NCBI GenBank assembly: GCA_964412105.1
Contig: CAYPNM010000011.1
Span: 23,614-87,613 of the forward strand
Origin: JAKAGZ01 sp964412105
GTDB taxonomy: Bacteria; Bacteroidota; Ignavibacteria; Ignavibacteriales; Ignavibacteriaceae
DNA length: 64,000 nucleotides
Direction: 5' to 3'
The notes beneath the pieces were generated by a model. The model was not told the origin of the DNA. It did not search any database and worked only from the letters and a program-made list of their open reading frames with translations. Below, piece by piece: positions 27,979 to 36,801 of this stretch (position 1 is the first letter of the stretch; each line of letters begins with the position of its first letter). The translations under genes were made by a program, and so were the position numbers.

Positions 27979-28065
27979 AATCTCACCTGAATATTTTAGC
28001 TATTATTGTAGGAGTTTTGAATTTAATTATAAGATATTACAATACTCTAATTTGTTTGAATCAGC

Positions 28066-28587
28066 TTATTTGTTAATCTCCTTCTTCATAATTAAATCTG
28101 TCTGCATTTCATTGCCAACTTTGAACTGATGTTCCCCTGTTATCTTATATTTAATATATTTGTAGAAACTTATCGCATCTTTATTCTTTTCCCAAACGCC
28201 CAGCCATAAATATTTCTTACCGGCTTTCACAGCCAGTTCTTCTGCATAATCCATTAATTGTTTGCCGAGACCTTTGCCCTTAAATTCTTTTTTAACATAT
28301 ATTCTTTCTATTTCAACCGAGTCTGGATCGTTTATGTCAGATTGAGCTGGTGCATAATTAATTTTGAGATATCCAGCAAGCGCGTTGTCTGAATAAATAA
28401 AATAAAATTCGCTTCCGTTAGTCATTAATTCTAAAGATAATTTTCGCGTTGTGAATGTTTCACTTAGATATGTATCAATCGTTTCCTGCGTGTTCATCGG
28501 ACGAAAGGATTCATCAAAAGTCTGGTAAGCTAGCTCTTTGAGCATACTTAAGTCATCAATTGTGCATTGGGTAATTCTATTTTTCAT
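28066..28587 (-). CDS. GNAT-family N-acetyltransferase
   Basis: 173 residues with the acetyl-CoA-binding GNAT core: EIERIYVKKEFKGKGLGKQLM (motif A, with the Q/R-x-x-G-x-G/A loop) followed by KKYLWLGVWEKNKDAISFYKYIKYKITGEHQF, typical of the PaiA/YjcK-like subgroup. It acetylates an amine on an unknown small molecule or protein. Single gene; the spacer upstream is 282 bp to the next gene. Confidence 0.88.
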   Translation of the reverse strand: MKNRITQCTIDDLSMLKELAYQTFDESFRPMNTQETIDTYLSETFTTRKLSLELMTNGSEFYFIYSDNALAGYLKINYAPAQSDINDPDSVEIERIYVKKEFKGKGLGKQLMDYAEELAVKAGKKYLWLGVWEKNKDAISFYKYIKYKITGEHQFKVGNEMQTDLIMKKEINK

Positions 28588-28767
28588 TTATTATCATACA
28601 AGACATCTTACGCATTAAAATAACAAAATATTAGTTTATTAAACAGCAAATCAAACTTAAGTGAAGCCCTAATTTCCTTTTATTTTTCGTAAAACAATGG
28701 GAATCAATATTAATAATGACCCGCCGTTCATTAATTACCATTTGCTGCACATTTCCACCTCGCTTCC

Positions 28768-28800
28768 AACCAGCCTTCAACTAGCCTTCACCTGGCCTTA
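28768..28800. repeat. Three-copy degenerate 11-bp tandem repeat
   Basis: Units AACCAGCCTTC, AACTAGCCTTC and ACCTGGCCTTA follow one another without gaps in the spacer between the GNAT and DUF4440-like genes. Only three copies, so it may be chance or a decayed minisatellite. No gene crosses it. The rest of the spacer (28588-28869) is AT-rich and holds nothing I recognise. Confidence 0.5.
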
Positions 28801-28869
28801 AATGACCTATGGGTCAGCTTCTGCGTCACAATTTGCAGACCCTTGCCATTGGATTACAACTCTTATTTT

Positions 28870-29241
28870 TCACTTTTGAATTTTGCTCCCCTGATGAAAA
28901 ACAATTTGCCAATTCTCCCCTGTTTTTTTCCAAAGTGAACTTCGCAAACTTGAGGCATCAATTATTGTTTTATCTTTTTTCACGGCAATATACCTTACAA
29001 GTGCAACCTCCGGAGTCAATAATTTTACTTCGAAATCATGTGCTGATATTTCTATGACAGGCTCACTTTGAAGAGCTTCAATCGTATCTTTTTTATTATA
29101 CACTTTCCCTGAACTTCCATACTCTAAATAATCGTCTGCAAGCAACTGTGCAATTTCCTCTGCTGATTTCCGAACCGCAGCACTGAGAAGTTTATTTTCG
29201 AGAGATACTAAGTATTCTTTTATTTGCAAGTCTTCTGGCAT
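28870..29241 (-). CDS. SnoaL/NTF2-like (DUF4440-type) protein
   Basis: 123 residues of the NTF2-like fold: helical start (LVSLENKLLSAAVRKSAEEIAQLLADDYLEYGSSG), then strands with EALQSEPVIEISAHDFEV and a C-terminal WKKTGENWQIVFHQGSKI, the usual DUF4440 ending. Members range from isomerases and small-molecule binders to polyketide cyclases; no specific catalytic residues point to one. It diverges from the GT9 gene downstream on the map. Confidence 0.85.
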   Translation of the reverse strand: MPEDLQIKEYLVSLENKLLSAAVRKSAEEIAQLLADDYLEYGSSGKVYNKKDTIEALQSEPVIEISAHDFEVKLLTPEVALVRYIAVKKDKTIIDASSLRSSLWKKTGENWQIVFHQGSKIQK

Positions 29242-29610
29242 TTATTATTTTTTGCTATCCTGTGATTAATATTCCTTTAAATTTTGATTGATCCATATTA
29301 ACTGAAAACAAATTCTCAAAAAGGTCTGCCCGCATAATTTGTGAACTTGGAATTCCAGAAGTCCACTATTCTTAGCTTTTTATCAAATATCTGTTTCAGT
29401 TCTTTGTCAAAATTACTTTAGAAAGATTAATTGAATTTCATTTGTCAGTTTAAGGAATTTAATGTTTATGTTAAAATTGTTTAAAAAATAAAGCAGTTAT
29501 ATTACACTTCATTTTAATTTCACTACTTTATCGCATAAATTTGTATAATTAAAGATTTAATTAAATCAATAAATTTAAAGAATATCAGACGGCATTTTTA
29601 ACCCTGCATA
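29242..29610. other. Gene-free spacer between divergent genes
   Basis: AT-rich with long runs of A and T. It must contain the promoters of the DUF4440-like gene (minus) and the GT9 operon (plus). I find no convincing inverted repeat, operator or short gene. Nothing else visible. Confidence 0.4.
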
Positions 29611-30684
29611 ATGAAAAAAGTAGAAGTATTTTTGAAAAATATATTACTTAAAGTTCTTTTGATCGTTTCAGCACGAAAAAGCGGAAAGACCGAAGAAAAA
29701 TTAAATAATTTTAAATCCATATTATTTATAAGATTAAATAGGATCGGGGATGCACTGGTATCAACTCCTCTTCTTCATCTTGTAAAAGAAAATATCGGCT
29801 GTCGTATTTTTCTTCTTGCTGATAAAAAGAATTATTTTGCATTTAATAATAATCCTGATATCGACAAACTGATTATCTTTAAGAAAGGATTTATGGGGAT
29901 CTATGAAGTCTTAAAAATGATCAGGGAGAATAATATTGATACGGTTGTCGATTTGCACGATGACGTTTCAACGACAGTAAGCTTTATAGTTGCCCTGAGC
30001 AGCGCAACAAATAAGTTCGCATTGAAAAAGGAGAATGAACTTATCTATACAAAAACAATTGAAAGACCGGATCGTTCAAAGGTACATGTGGTTGACAGGC
30101 TGCTCCAGCTTGGAAAACTATTTAACTTAGATCCAGGGAAAAATCAGATAAGGATATGTTACTATCCTGAAAATAAATCTTTTGAAATGGCTGATAATTT
30201 TTTGAAGAATAGGTTTGATCCAAATAATTTCATAGTCGGAATCAATATTTCAGCAGGTAGCCGGGCGAGGTTCTGGGGAACAAATAATTATAGGCAGTTA
30301 ATAAATTTCTTAAGTAATTACGATTTAAGCTATTTACTGCTTGCGAAACCCGAGGATTTTTCTTTGGCCAGGCAGATAATTGATGAAGAACGATTTATAT
30401 TTACTTCTGATTTTGATAATTTTTGTGCGGTAATATCGAGGTTGAATTTCCTGTTTACCCCTGATACTTCGACGGTTCACATTGCTGCCGTCTTCAATAT
30501 TCCGGTTTTCGGCATTTATGTAAACTATGATACTGATGAAATGATATGGACTCCTTATAACACAACATATGAAGCTGTTATTACTAAGGAACCGACCTTG
30601 CATAATATTGCTTTTAGCGAAATTGAAAATAAGCTTAAACCTTTCATTGAAAGAATTTTAAAAAGTTATGCCAAAAAGACATGA
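29611..30684 (+). CDS. Glycosyltransferase family 9 (heptosyltransferase-like)
   Basis: 357 residues with FIRLNRIGDALVSTPLLHLVKE in the N-terminal fold and FTPDTSTVHIAAVFNIPVFGIYVNYD in the C-terminal fold, as in LPS heptosyltransferases. The helix at the N-terminus (KNILLKVLLIVSA) is hydrophobic and may hold the enzyme at the inner membrane. It lacks the Cys cluster of the other two GT9s here. Its last 17 bases overlap the next gene, so it begins a four-gene coupled run ending with ispE. Donor sugar unknown. Confidence 0.86.
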   Translation: MKKVEVFLKNILLKVLLIVSARKSGKTEEKLNNFKSILFIRLNRIGDALVSTPLLHLVKENIGCRIFLLADKKNYFAFNNNPDIDKLIIFKKGFMGIYEVLKMIRENNIDTVVDLHDDVSTTVSFIVALSSATNKFALKKENELIYTKTIERPDRSKVHVVDRLLQLGKLFNLDPGKNQIRICYYPENKSFEMADNFLKNRFDPNNFIVGINISAGSRARFWGTNNYRQLINFLSNYDLSYLLLAKPEDFSLARQIIDEERFIFTSDFDNFCAVISRLNFLFTPDTSTVHIAAVFNIPVFGIYVNYDTDEMIWTPYNTTYEAVITKEPTLHNIAFSEIENKLKPFIERILKSYAKKT

Positions 30685-31825
30685 TATACCCGAATGCAAG
30701 AGATTCAGCGGCTATAAACCCTGTTTTCCTGACCATAACTGCTGGATTGATGGCTGCAAAGATAATGTCCCTATCGGTACAAAAATTCTGATTATAAATC
30801 TTGATGCAATGGGTGACGTATTAATGACAACTGCGCAGCTACCAGGTCTTAAAAGAAAATTCCCTGCATCAACGATTTGGTGGATTACTTTAAAGAATGC
30901 CGCACCGCTTCTTCATAATAATATGTACATTGATAACGTCCTTGCCTATAATAATGAATCTCTTTCTATGCTTTCACAGATGAAATTTGACTACATATTG
31001 AATGTCGACAAATCGAGGCAGTCGTGCGCAATTTTGAGCTCTGTAAAGGGCAGAAAAAAACTTGGCTTCGGCATGAACAAAAATGGGCAGATTATTCCTT
31101 TGAACAAAGGCGCATATTACAATTATAATCTGGGGATGGACGATCATCTCAAGTTTAAAGTGAATCAGCGTACCGGGCAGGATTACCTTGCCGAAACCTT
31201 TGAACTCGATTATAGAGGGGATGAATATACTTTCAATTTTACAGATGAGGAACTGAAATTCATTGACGATTACAAAAAGAAGGTTAGGCTTAAAAAAACA
31301 GATTTTGTGGTCGGATTCAACACTGGCTGTTCAACTCTTTATCCTAATAAAAAAATGTCCGTCGAACAGCACATTTCGCTGATCAGTGCATTATTAAAAA
31401 AGAAAAAGTACAAAGTTGCATTGTTTGGGGGACCCGAAGACACCGAAAGAAATAATAAAATTTATTCGAAATTCAGAGGAAAAATAATCAATACTCCTAC
31501 TGAAACAGGAGTTAGAAAAGGTGCTTGCTATGAAAGTATAGCTGATGTAATTATTACAGGTGATTCATTTGGCATGCATCTCGGAATTGCCCTAAATAAA
31601 TATATGATTGTATGGTTTGGTGTAAGCTGTTGGACCGAGATTGCGCTTTATAACCGTGGTGTGAAACTTTATCTAAAAGATCTTGAATGCTCTCCCTGCT
31701 GGAAGAAAAAATGTCCTTATAACCTTGAATGCATAAAAATGATTGACCTCAAAAGAATTGTCGAGGAAGTTGATAAATATTATAAGTCAATAAAACCGGC
31801 AAAAAATGTTAAAGCTAAAAAATGA
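30668..31825 (+). CDS. Glycosyltransferase family 9 with N- and C-terminal cysteine clusters
   Basis: 385 residues. The GT9 core begins at about residue 39 (KILIINLDAMGDVLMTTAQL), with the second fold at TGDSFGMHLGIALNKYMIVWFG. Ahead of the core is a Cys-rich piece with C-x8-C-x5-C-x4-C (between residues 9 and 34), and near the end is C-x2-C-x4-C-x5-C (CSPCWKKKCPYNLEC). These eight cysteines suggest metal or Fe-S binding, which is inference. It overlaps both neighbours (17 and 20 bp). Role probably in surface-glycan assembly. Confidence 0.83.
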   Translation: MPKRHDIPECKRFSGYKPCFPDHNCWIDGCKDNVPIGTKILIINLDAMGDVLMTTAQLPGLKRKFPASTIWWITLKNAAPLLHNNMYIDNVLAYNNESLSMLSQMKFDYILNVDKSRQSCAILSSVKGRKKLGFGMNKNGQIIPLNKGAYYNYNLGMDDHLKFKVNQRTGQDYLAETFELDYRGDEYTFNFTDEELKFIDDYKKKVRLKKTDFVVGFNTGCSTLYPNKKMSVEQHISLISALLKKKKYKVALFGGPEDTERNNKIYSKFRGKIINTPTETGVRKGACYESIADVIITGDSFGMHLGIALNKYMIVWFGVSCWTEIALYNRGVKLYLKDLECSPCWKKKCPYNLECIKMIDLKRIVEEVDKYYKSIKPAKNVKAKK

Positions 31826-32702
31826 TGTTAACATATTTTCTCTCTCAAAAAGAATAAACCGCCCTTTAATTCTTGATGGCGCTATGGGAAGCCTGCTTCA
31901 GCAAAAAGGCGTAAAGCCGGACAAACATCTCTGGATGTCCTTAGCAAATATTACTCACTCCAGACTGGTAACCGAAATTCATAAAGATTACATTGAGGCG
32001 GGAGCTGATATTATCACAACAAACACATTCAATACGAACCCAACTGACACTAAGGAAAATAAAAAATATTCATCTGAACATCTTGTAAAACGTGCTGTTA
32101 AATGCGCAAAAGATGCCGTTGGCAATCTTCCCGTTCTGATCGCCGGTTCCAATGCTCCTGCTGAGGATTGCTACCAGGTAAAAAGAACTATCTCAAAACG
32201 TGAGATTGAACAAAATCACAAAAGGCACATTGATCTCCTGATGGAAAACGATGTACATTTCATTCTGAATGAAACACACAGTCATTTAGACGAAATCAAT
32301 GTCATTTCAAAATATTGCGATAAAAAGAATATCCCCTACCTCATGAGCCTGTTTTTTACTGATGAACTGCGACTACTTTCTGGCGAAAAACTGTCTGAAA
32401 TATTAAAATTTCTTGATGATTCAAATGCTCTTGCAGTGGGATTTAATTGCATTATGCCTTCAACTATGAAAAAAGCAAAAAGAAAAATTACTTTTACGGC
32501 AAACTGGGGTTTTTATCTTAACTGCGGAGATGGTTCATTTACAGATGTCGATATTAAATGTGGAGTGTCTTCTGAAAATTATTCAAACATTATTAATGAA
32601 TATATGAACGATTCGCCTTCATATATAGGTTCTTGCTGTGGATCTTCACCGGTACATATTAAAGAAATTAAAAATTTAATCGATGGAAAATTTAACAATT
32701 AA
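31806..32702 (+). CDS. Homocysteine S-methyltransferase family protein
   Basis: 298 residues with the zinc-binding pattern of the Pfam S-methyl_trans family: Cys215 in GFNC and Cys277/Cys278 in GSCCG. The N-terminal LILDGAMGSLLQQKG is the family start, and ADIITTNTFNTNP follows. Members move a methyl group from methylmethionine, betaine or methyltetrahydrofolate to homocysteine or selenohomocysteine. At about 300 residues it is the stand-alone form, like MmuM. It overlaps the GT9 upstream and ispE downstream by 20 bp each. Methyl donor unknown. Confidence 0.86.
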   Translation: MLKLKNDVNIFSLSKRINRPLILDGAMGSLLQQKGVKPDKHLWMSLANITHSRLVTEIHKDYIEAGADIITTNTFNTNPTDTKENKKYSSEHLVKRAVKCAKDAVGNLPVLIAGSNAPAEDCYQVKRTISKREIEQNHKRHIDLLMENDVHFILNETHSHLDEINVISKYCDKKNIPYLMSLFFTDELRLLSGEKLSEILKFLDDSNALAVGFNCIMPSTMKKAKRKITFTANWGFYLNCGDGSFTDVDIKCGVSSENYSNIINEYMNDSPSYIGSCCGSSPVHIKEIKNLIDGKFNN

Positions 32703-33519
32703 TACTCCTGCAAAAATTAATTTTGGTCTTAATGTTATTAGCAAGCGTTCAGACGGTTTTCATAACATCGAAACAATTTTCTATCCGCTTAATATTTGTG
32801 ACACAATAACTTTTTCAGAATCGGATAAATTTGTATTCGAAACAGATAATGAAACTTTGAACTCAGAAAAAGATAATCTTATTATGAAGGCAAAAACAGA
32901 GTTGGAAGATTATTCTAAAAAGGAATTGAATGTTAAAATTCATTTATCAAAGAAAATTCCAATTGGTGCTGGGCTTGGTGGCGGAAGCTCTGACGCAGCC
33001 GCAGTACTAAAAGCACTCAATAAACTTTTCAGGCTTAATATTGATTCCCTTAAACTAAATGAAATGGCCGCTAAAATTGGTTCAGATGTTCCCTTCTTTT
33101 TAAATCCATACCCATCTTTTGCATCATCAAGAGGAGAAGTGCTTGAGCAAATTGACTTCAAAATTGATTATTCCATTTTCCTGATTAATCCGGGAATATT
33201 TGTTTCTACTAAATGGGCATATGAAAAAGTAATGCCGGCAAAGCCTGACCTGTCATTATTAGAATCCTATAAAAGAGGAAGATTAAAACTTGAAAATTTC
33301 AAAGAATACATAAAAAACGATTTTGAAAAACCTGTGATGGAGGAATTCCAGGCAATTCGAAAACTAAAAGATGAATTATACGAAATGGGAGCAGACTTTG
33401 CCTTAATGTCAGGTAGCGGTTCAAGTCTTTTTGCTATTTTTAGAAATCCTGTACTGGCTGCAGAAGCTAAGGAATTTTATGAAAATCAATACTTTACTTA
33501 TTCACAAATTCCAGATTAG
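32683..33519 (+). CDS. ispE: 4-diphosphocytidyl-2-C-methyl-D-erythritol kinase
   Basis: 278-residue GHMP kinase of the MEP (non-mevalonate) isoprenoid pathway, phosphorylating CDP-methylerythritol. Motifs: PAKINFGLNVISKRSDGFHNIETIFYPL at the N-terminus, the ATP-binding PIGAGLGGGSSDAAAVLKALN and MSGSGSSLFAIF near the C-terminus. Complete. Its presence shows that isoprenoids come from the MEP route, which matters for the HMG-CoA-synthase-like gene at 59.5 kb. It is the last gene of the coupled run and converges on the LD-carboxypeptidase gene. Confidence 0.95.
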   Translation: MENLTINTPAKINFGLNVISKRSDGFHNIETIFYPLNICDTITFSESDKFVFETDNETLNSEKDNLIMKAKTELEDYSKKELNVKIHLSKKIPIGAGLGGGSSDAAAVLKALNKLFRLNIDSLKLNEMAAKIGSDVPFFLNPYPSFASSRGEVLEQIDFKIDYSIFLINPGIFVSTKWAYEKVMPAKPDLSLLESYKRGRLKLENFKEYIKNDFEKPVMEEFQAIRKLKDELYEMGADFALMSGSGSSLFAIFRNPVLAAEAKEFYENQYFTYSQIPD

Positions 33520-33550
33520 ATAAATTATGTAATTTATTATAATCAAATGA

Positions 33551-34492
33551 TTAAACGACTGCAGCTTCAGTATATTCTATTATATTCTTTGAAGTATTTA
33601 TTTTTGTAACTATCCCAAAAGGCACGGTTATACTATTTCTTATATGCCCATGCTTGAAATTATATACAACTGGCATTTTTGTGCCTTCTAGATATTCACT
33701 TATAACTTCTCCTAATGATAATGTTTTCTTTAGTGGATCATGTTCGTTACAATCTATAAAAGCACCAAGTATAACACCCTTAATATTAACAAATGCTTTG
33801 TGCAATCTTAGCTGATTCAGTAGCCTGTCTATCCTGTAAGGCATTTCTCCAATTTCTTCTAGTATTAATATCCTGTCCTTAAGGTCAGGAAAATATTGTG
33901 TGCCAACAAGCGAAGTAAAAACTGAAAGATTGCCTCCCAGTATCCTGCCTCTTGCCTGTCCTTTATGAAGCTCGAATATTTTTTCATCATCAGGTTGCGA
34001 AATTCTTCCATATTTTTTATTTGATGTTAAGATTTTCCAGAACATTTCTTCAGTAAACTCGCTTATATCGCTCTGAAAATCCATTGATAACATAGGTCCG
34101 GCAAATGTTACAAGTCCTGTCTTTTTCATAATTGCCATCTGTAAAGCTGTGATATCGCTATACCCAACGAGTATTTTGGGATTTCGCTTAATTAAGCTAT
34201 AATCAATCTTATCAAGAAGCCTTGGGGTACCGTAACCACCCCTAGCGCAAAAAATAGCCTTAATATCTTTCTTTTTAAACATATAATGTAAATCATCGAC
34301 CCTTTGCTGATCAGTCCCCGCCAGGTATCCAAAATTTTGTCCAACATTTTTTCCGATTTCAACTCTATATCCAAGTTTTTCCAGGTATTTTGCTCCATTT
34401 TCAACTGTTGACAAATCATCAGGCGATGATGCCGGTGAAATTATCCCTATGAGGCTACCTTTCTTAAGCCGTGCAGGTTTAACAATCTTCAT
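33551..34492 (-). CDS. LD-carboxypeptidase (peptidase family S66)
   Basis: 313 residues of the LdcA/MccF family: start LKKGSLIGIISPASSP, GYSDITALQ with the catalytic Ser112, ILEEIGEMPYRIDRLL supplying the Glu and FKHGHIRNSITVPFG supplying the His of the Ser-Glu-His triad. LdcA removes the terminal D-Ala from tetrapeptides during peptidoglycan recycling; MccF members instead cleave microcin C. Peptidoglycan recycling is the more likely job. Apparently single gene. Confidence 0.92.
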   Translation of the reverse strand: MKIVKPARLKKGSLIGIISPASSPDDLSTVENGAKYLEKLGYRVEIGKNVGQNFGYLAGTDQQRVDDLHYMFKKKDIKAIFCARGGYGTPRLLDKIDYSLIKRNPKILVGYSDITALQMAIMKKTGLVTFAGPMLSMDFQSDISEFTEEMFWKILTSNKKYGRISQPDDEKIFELHKGQARGRILGGNLSVFTSLVGTQYFPDLKDRILILEEIGEMPYRIDRLLNQLRLHKAFVNIKGVILGAFIDCNEHDPLKKTLSLGEVISEYLEGTKMPVVYNFKHGHIRNSITVPFGIVTKINTSKNIIEYTEAAVV

Positions 34493-34737
34493 TTGACAAA
34501 GCCTATTTTAGATTAAATTAAAAACGATTTGAATTTAAGAAATGAATCTATTCCAAACAAATATTACCGGTATTTTGATCAAATGATACGTTGATTTTTG
34601 CAGCATCTTAAGCAGTGCTGTGATTTTTATGAATGTTTTTTAGCAGGTTAATTAAAAATAATAAGAGGAAGCTTCGAAATAAAATGTGCTCTTTTGCAGT
34701 AATTAAAAAGTATAAATAGCTTGAACATGAACGCTTT

Positions 34738-36039
34738 CTAGTATCTCAGCCATGCGCAGATAAGATCAACAGCTTCCAATGTTGCAGCACAGTATCTATC
34801 AAGATATTCGTCGTTAATTTCTTTATACGATCTCATCTGCTGAACAGCCGCTAAAGCCCTAACACCGTCGAAATCCACATATGCAAGTCTAGTAGTTAAT
34901 TCTTCCGGCGGGCGTCCGAAAGCAATGCCGGGAAGAATGGCTACGCCCGTGTCTTCCAGCAAAGTTTCACATAATTGAAGACTGTTTACAATTCCCCTGG
35001 TCCGAAGCAATTCTTTAAAAGGCTTAAAATCCGGAAATAGATAAAATGCGCCTTCTGGCATGGAAACCGAAATGCCTGCATCTTTTAATTGTTTGGCTAT
35101 TCTTGTACCTAGCTTTTCTAAAATACGTCTTGTATCCCATAAATATTTTTCTATCTCTGTTCCCCCTTTAAATGCCCTAACAGCGGCATATTGAATGGGT
35201 GCACTTGTTGAAGTGAAGGTCTCACTAGCAACTGCAGCCATCGCGTCAAGCAGCCACCGAAGTGACGAAGGAAAAGTGAACGTTCCGAGTCTCCAGCCTC
35301 CTGCACCGCACCATTTGCTTAGTCCACCGCTGATAATTGTACCTTCAGGATAAAATTTTGCAATTGAGATATGTTTCCCTTTATGATGAAGCTCCCCGTA
35401 AATTTCATCCGAAAGAAGAATAAGTTTATGATGTTTAGCCATTTGCGCGATCTTCTTCAATTCCTCCACGCTATATGTAATTCCAGTCGGATTTGAAGGA
35501 TAATTTAATATTACAATTCTCGGCTTAAGCGGGTCGTCTTTGCAATGTTCGATTAATTCTTCTGCAGTTAATTTCCAATCATTTTCGGCTTGTGTCTTTA
35601 TCCATCTCACATGCCTTCCTATGATCTGTGCCTGCGGTGCATATGAAACCCAGCTGGGGGTAGGTATAACCAAATCACCGTAGTAAACAAATTGAAGCAG
35701 GAACATTAATTCCTTTGAACCTGGACCTATTAATACATCCTCGGCATTTCGACAGGTACCGTTTACTCTGCAATGGTACTCCGCAACCGCTTCTCTTAAC
35801 TGAGGCAACCCCTTAACGGGAAGATATTCTTTGTGATATGCATTAACCTTTAGCTCTTCTACAACCGGCGCAGGAACAGGGAAAGGAGACTGCCCCAATC
35901 CAAGCTTAAAAATAGTTCGGCCTTCCTTACGAAGAGTGTCGCTTTTTTCATTAATTGCTAATGTTGCTGATTGAGGAATTCCCCTAACATTAAGATTTAG
36001 GTTTATGTCCGGTAAAAACTTTTTATTATTTCTCATCAC
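34738..36039 (-). CDS. Class I/II PLP-dependent aminotransferase
   Basis: 433 residues, fold-type I aminotransferase. Substrate-side motifs: NYPSNPTG and DEIYGELHH; the PLP Lys is Lys242 in SGGLSKWCGAGGWRLGTF, where SKxxxxxGxRxG also holds the phosphate-binding Arg. Longer than usual AspC (about 400). Codon use looks somewhat richer in G and C than in neighbouring genes, and it lies directly beside a tRNA cluster, a common insertion spot. The amino acid substrate cannot be told from sequence alone; the nearest style is aspartate/aromatic aminotransferase. The spacer to the gene downstream is 245 bp with no visible feature. Confidence 0.86.
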   Translation of the reverse strand: MMRNNKKFLPDINLNLNVRGIPQSATLAINEKSDTLRKEGRTIFKLGLGQSPFPVPAPVVEELKVNAYHKEYLPVKGLPQLREAVAEYHCRVNGTCRNAEDVLIGPGSKELMFLLQFVYYGDLVIPTPSWVSYAPQAQIIGRHVRWIKTQAENDWKLTAEELIEHCKDDPLKPRIVILNYPSNPTGITYSVEELKKIAQMAKHHKLILLSDEIYGELHHKGKHISIAKFYPEGTIISGGLSKWCGAGGWRLGTFTFPSSLRWLLDAMAAVASETFTSTSAPIQYAAVRAFKGGTEIEKYLWDTRRILEKLGTRIAKQLKDAGISVSMPEGAFYLFPDFKPFKELLRTRGIVNSLQLCETLLEDTGVAILPGIAFGRPPEELTTRLAYVDFDGVRALAAVQQMRSYKEINDEYLDRYCAATLEAVDLICAWLRY

Positions 36040-36128
36040 TAAAATTGATTTTGAATTTCCCTTGTTAAAAATAGTTCATTTTCATTTAATATCAATTCTA
36101 GAAAGATGTTAAAACGAGAAGAAAACAA

Positions 36129-36158
36129 AAAAGCCTTAAAGCATTCTTTAAGGCTTTT
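36129..36158 (-). terminator. Intrinsic terminator after the tRNA cluster
   Basis: A perfect 13-bp stem (AAAAGCCTTAAAG at 36129-36141, CTTTAAGGCTTTT at 36146-36158) around a 4-base loop. Read on the minus strand, the second arm runs into a T-run from the complement of the A's at 36127-36132. It lies just past tRNA-Glu and should end the four-tRNA transcript. Confidence 0.9.
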
Positions 36159-36160
36159 AG

Positions 36161-36232
36161 TGACCCCAAGGGGATTTGAACCCCTGTTACCGCCGTGAAA
36201 GGGCGATGTCCTAACCACTAGACGATGGGGCC
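36161..36232 (-). tRNA. tRNA-Glu (anticodon TTC)
   Basis: 72 bases without an encoded CCA. The 7-bp acceptor stem is GGCCCCA/TGGGGTC, with one G-T pair. The anticodon stem-loop reads TCGCC-CTTTCAC-GGCGG with TTC in the loop; the T-arm has GGTTCAAATCC. Last of the cluster Pro-Arg-His-Glu. Confidence 0.96.
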
Positions 36233-36255
36233 TTATGAAAAACAAAATGAGCAAG

Positions 36256-36330
36256 GGTGAGCGATGGGATTTGAACCCACGACCCCCAGGGCCACAACCT
36301 GGTGCTCTAACCAGCTGAGCTACGCTCACC
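36256..36330 (-). tRNA. tRNA-His (anticodon GTG)
   Basis: 75 bases including the extra G at position -1 that histidyl-tRNA synthetase needs, paired with discriminator C73. Anticodon loop TTGTGGC; T-arm GGTTCAAATCC. CCA is not encoded. Confidence 0.96.
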
Positions 36331-36413
36331 ATCAACAGAATGTTCTAAAATACAAATATCAAAAGTTAAGAAATTTTTATTATTTGTCTTTTGGGATTTG
36401 TCTAATCCACCTG

Positions 36414-36487
36414 TACGCCCAAGTGGACTCGAACCACTAACCTACAGCTTAGAAGGCTGTTGCTCTATCCAATTGAGCTATGGGCGC
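36414..36487 (-). tRNA. tRNA-Arg (anticodon TCT)
   Basis: 74 bases without encoded CCA. The acceptor stem GCGCCCA/TGGGCGT has a G-T first pair; the anticodon stem-loop is ACAGC-CTTCTAA-GCTGT, reading AGA/AGG; T-arm GGTTCGAGTCC. Confidence 0.96.
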
Positions 36488-36533
36488 GCAACCAATCGGT
36501 TATATCTTCAATAAATTAAAAGAACCACAGTTG

Positions 36534-36609
36534 TCGGGGCGGCAGGATTCGAACCTGCGACCTCCTGCTCCCAAAGCAGGCGCGATGAACCGGGCTACGC
36601 TACGCCCCG
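36534..36609 (-). tRNA. tRNA-Pro (anticodon TGG)
   Basis: 76 bases without encoded CCA. Acceptor stem CGGGGCG/CGCCCCG; anticodon stem-loop CCTGC-TTTGGGA-GCAGG with TGG; T-arm GGTTCGAATCC. First of the four-tRNA cluster. Confidence 0.96.
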
Positions 36610-36801
36610 AATTTAAGCGGGTTTATAGGGAAAATCATCCTAAAAATTTAAACATAGATTTTAAATATAGATCAATGGCTTCAAAAAAACAATCTTTTGG
36701 GCTATATTATCCTTTGACTTTTATTTATTAAGAGTAATTATAGAGATATTCCTTATCAATTATCAATGATCTAAATTAGGATCTAATTGGATAAAACCGG
36801 C

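Noticed and set aside
36787..36801. TTG start for the first Lol permease
   Set aside because: The ATG at 36802 begins the conserved YLPLFISKKY start of the family.
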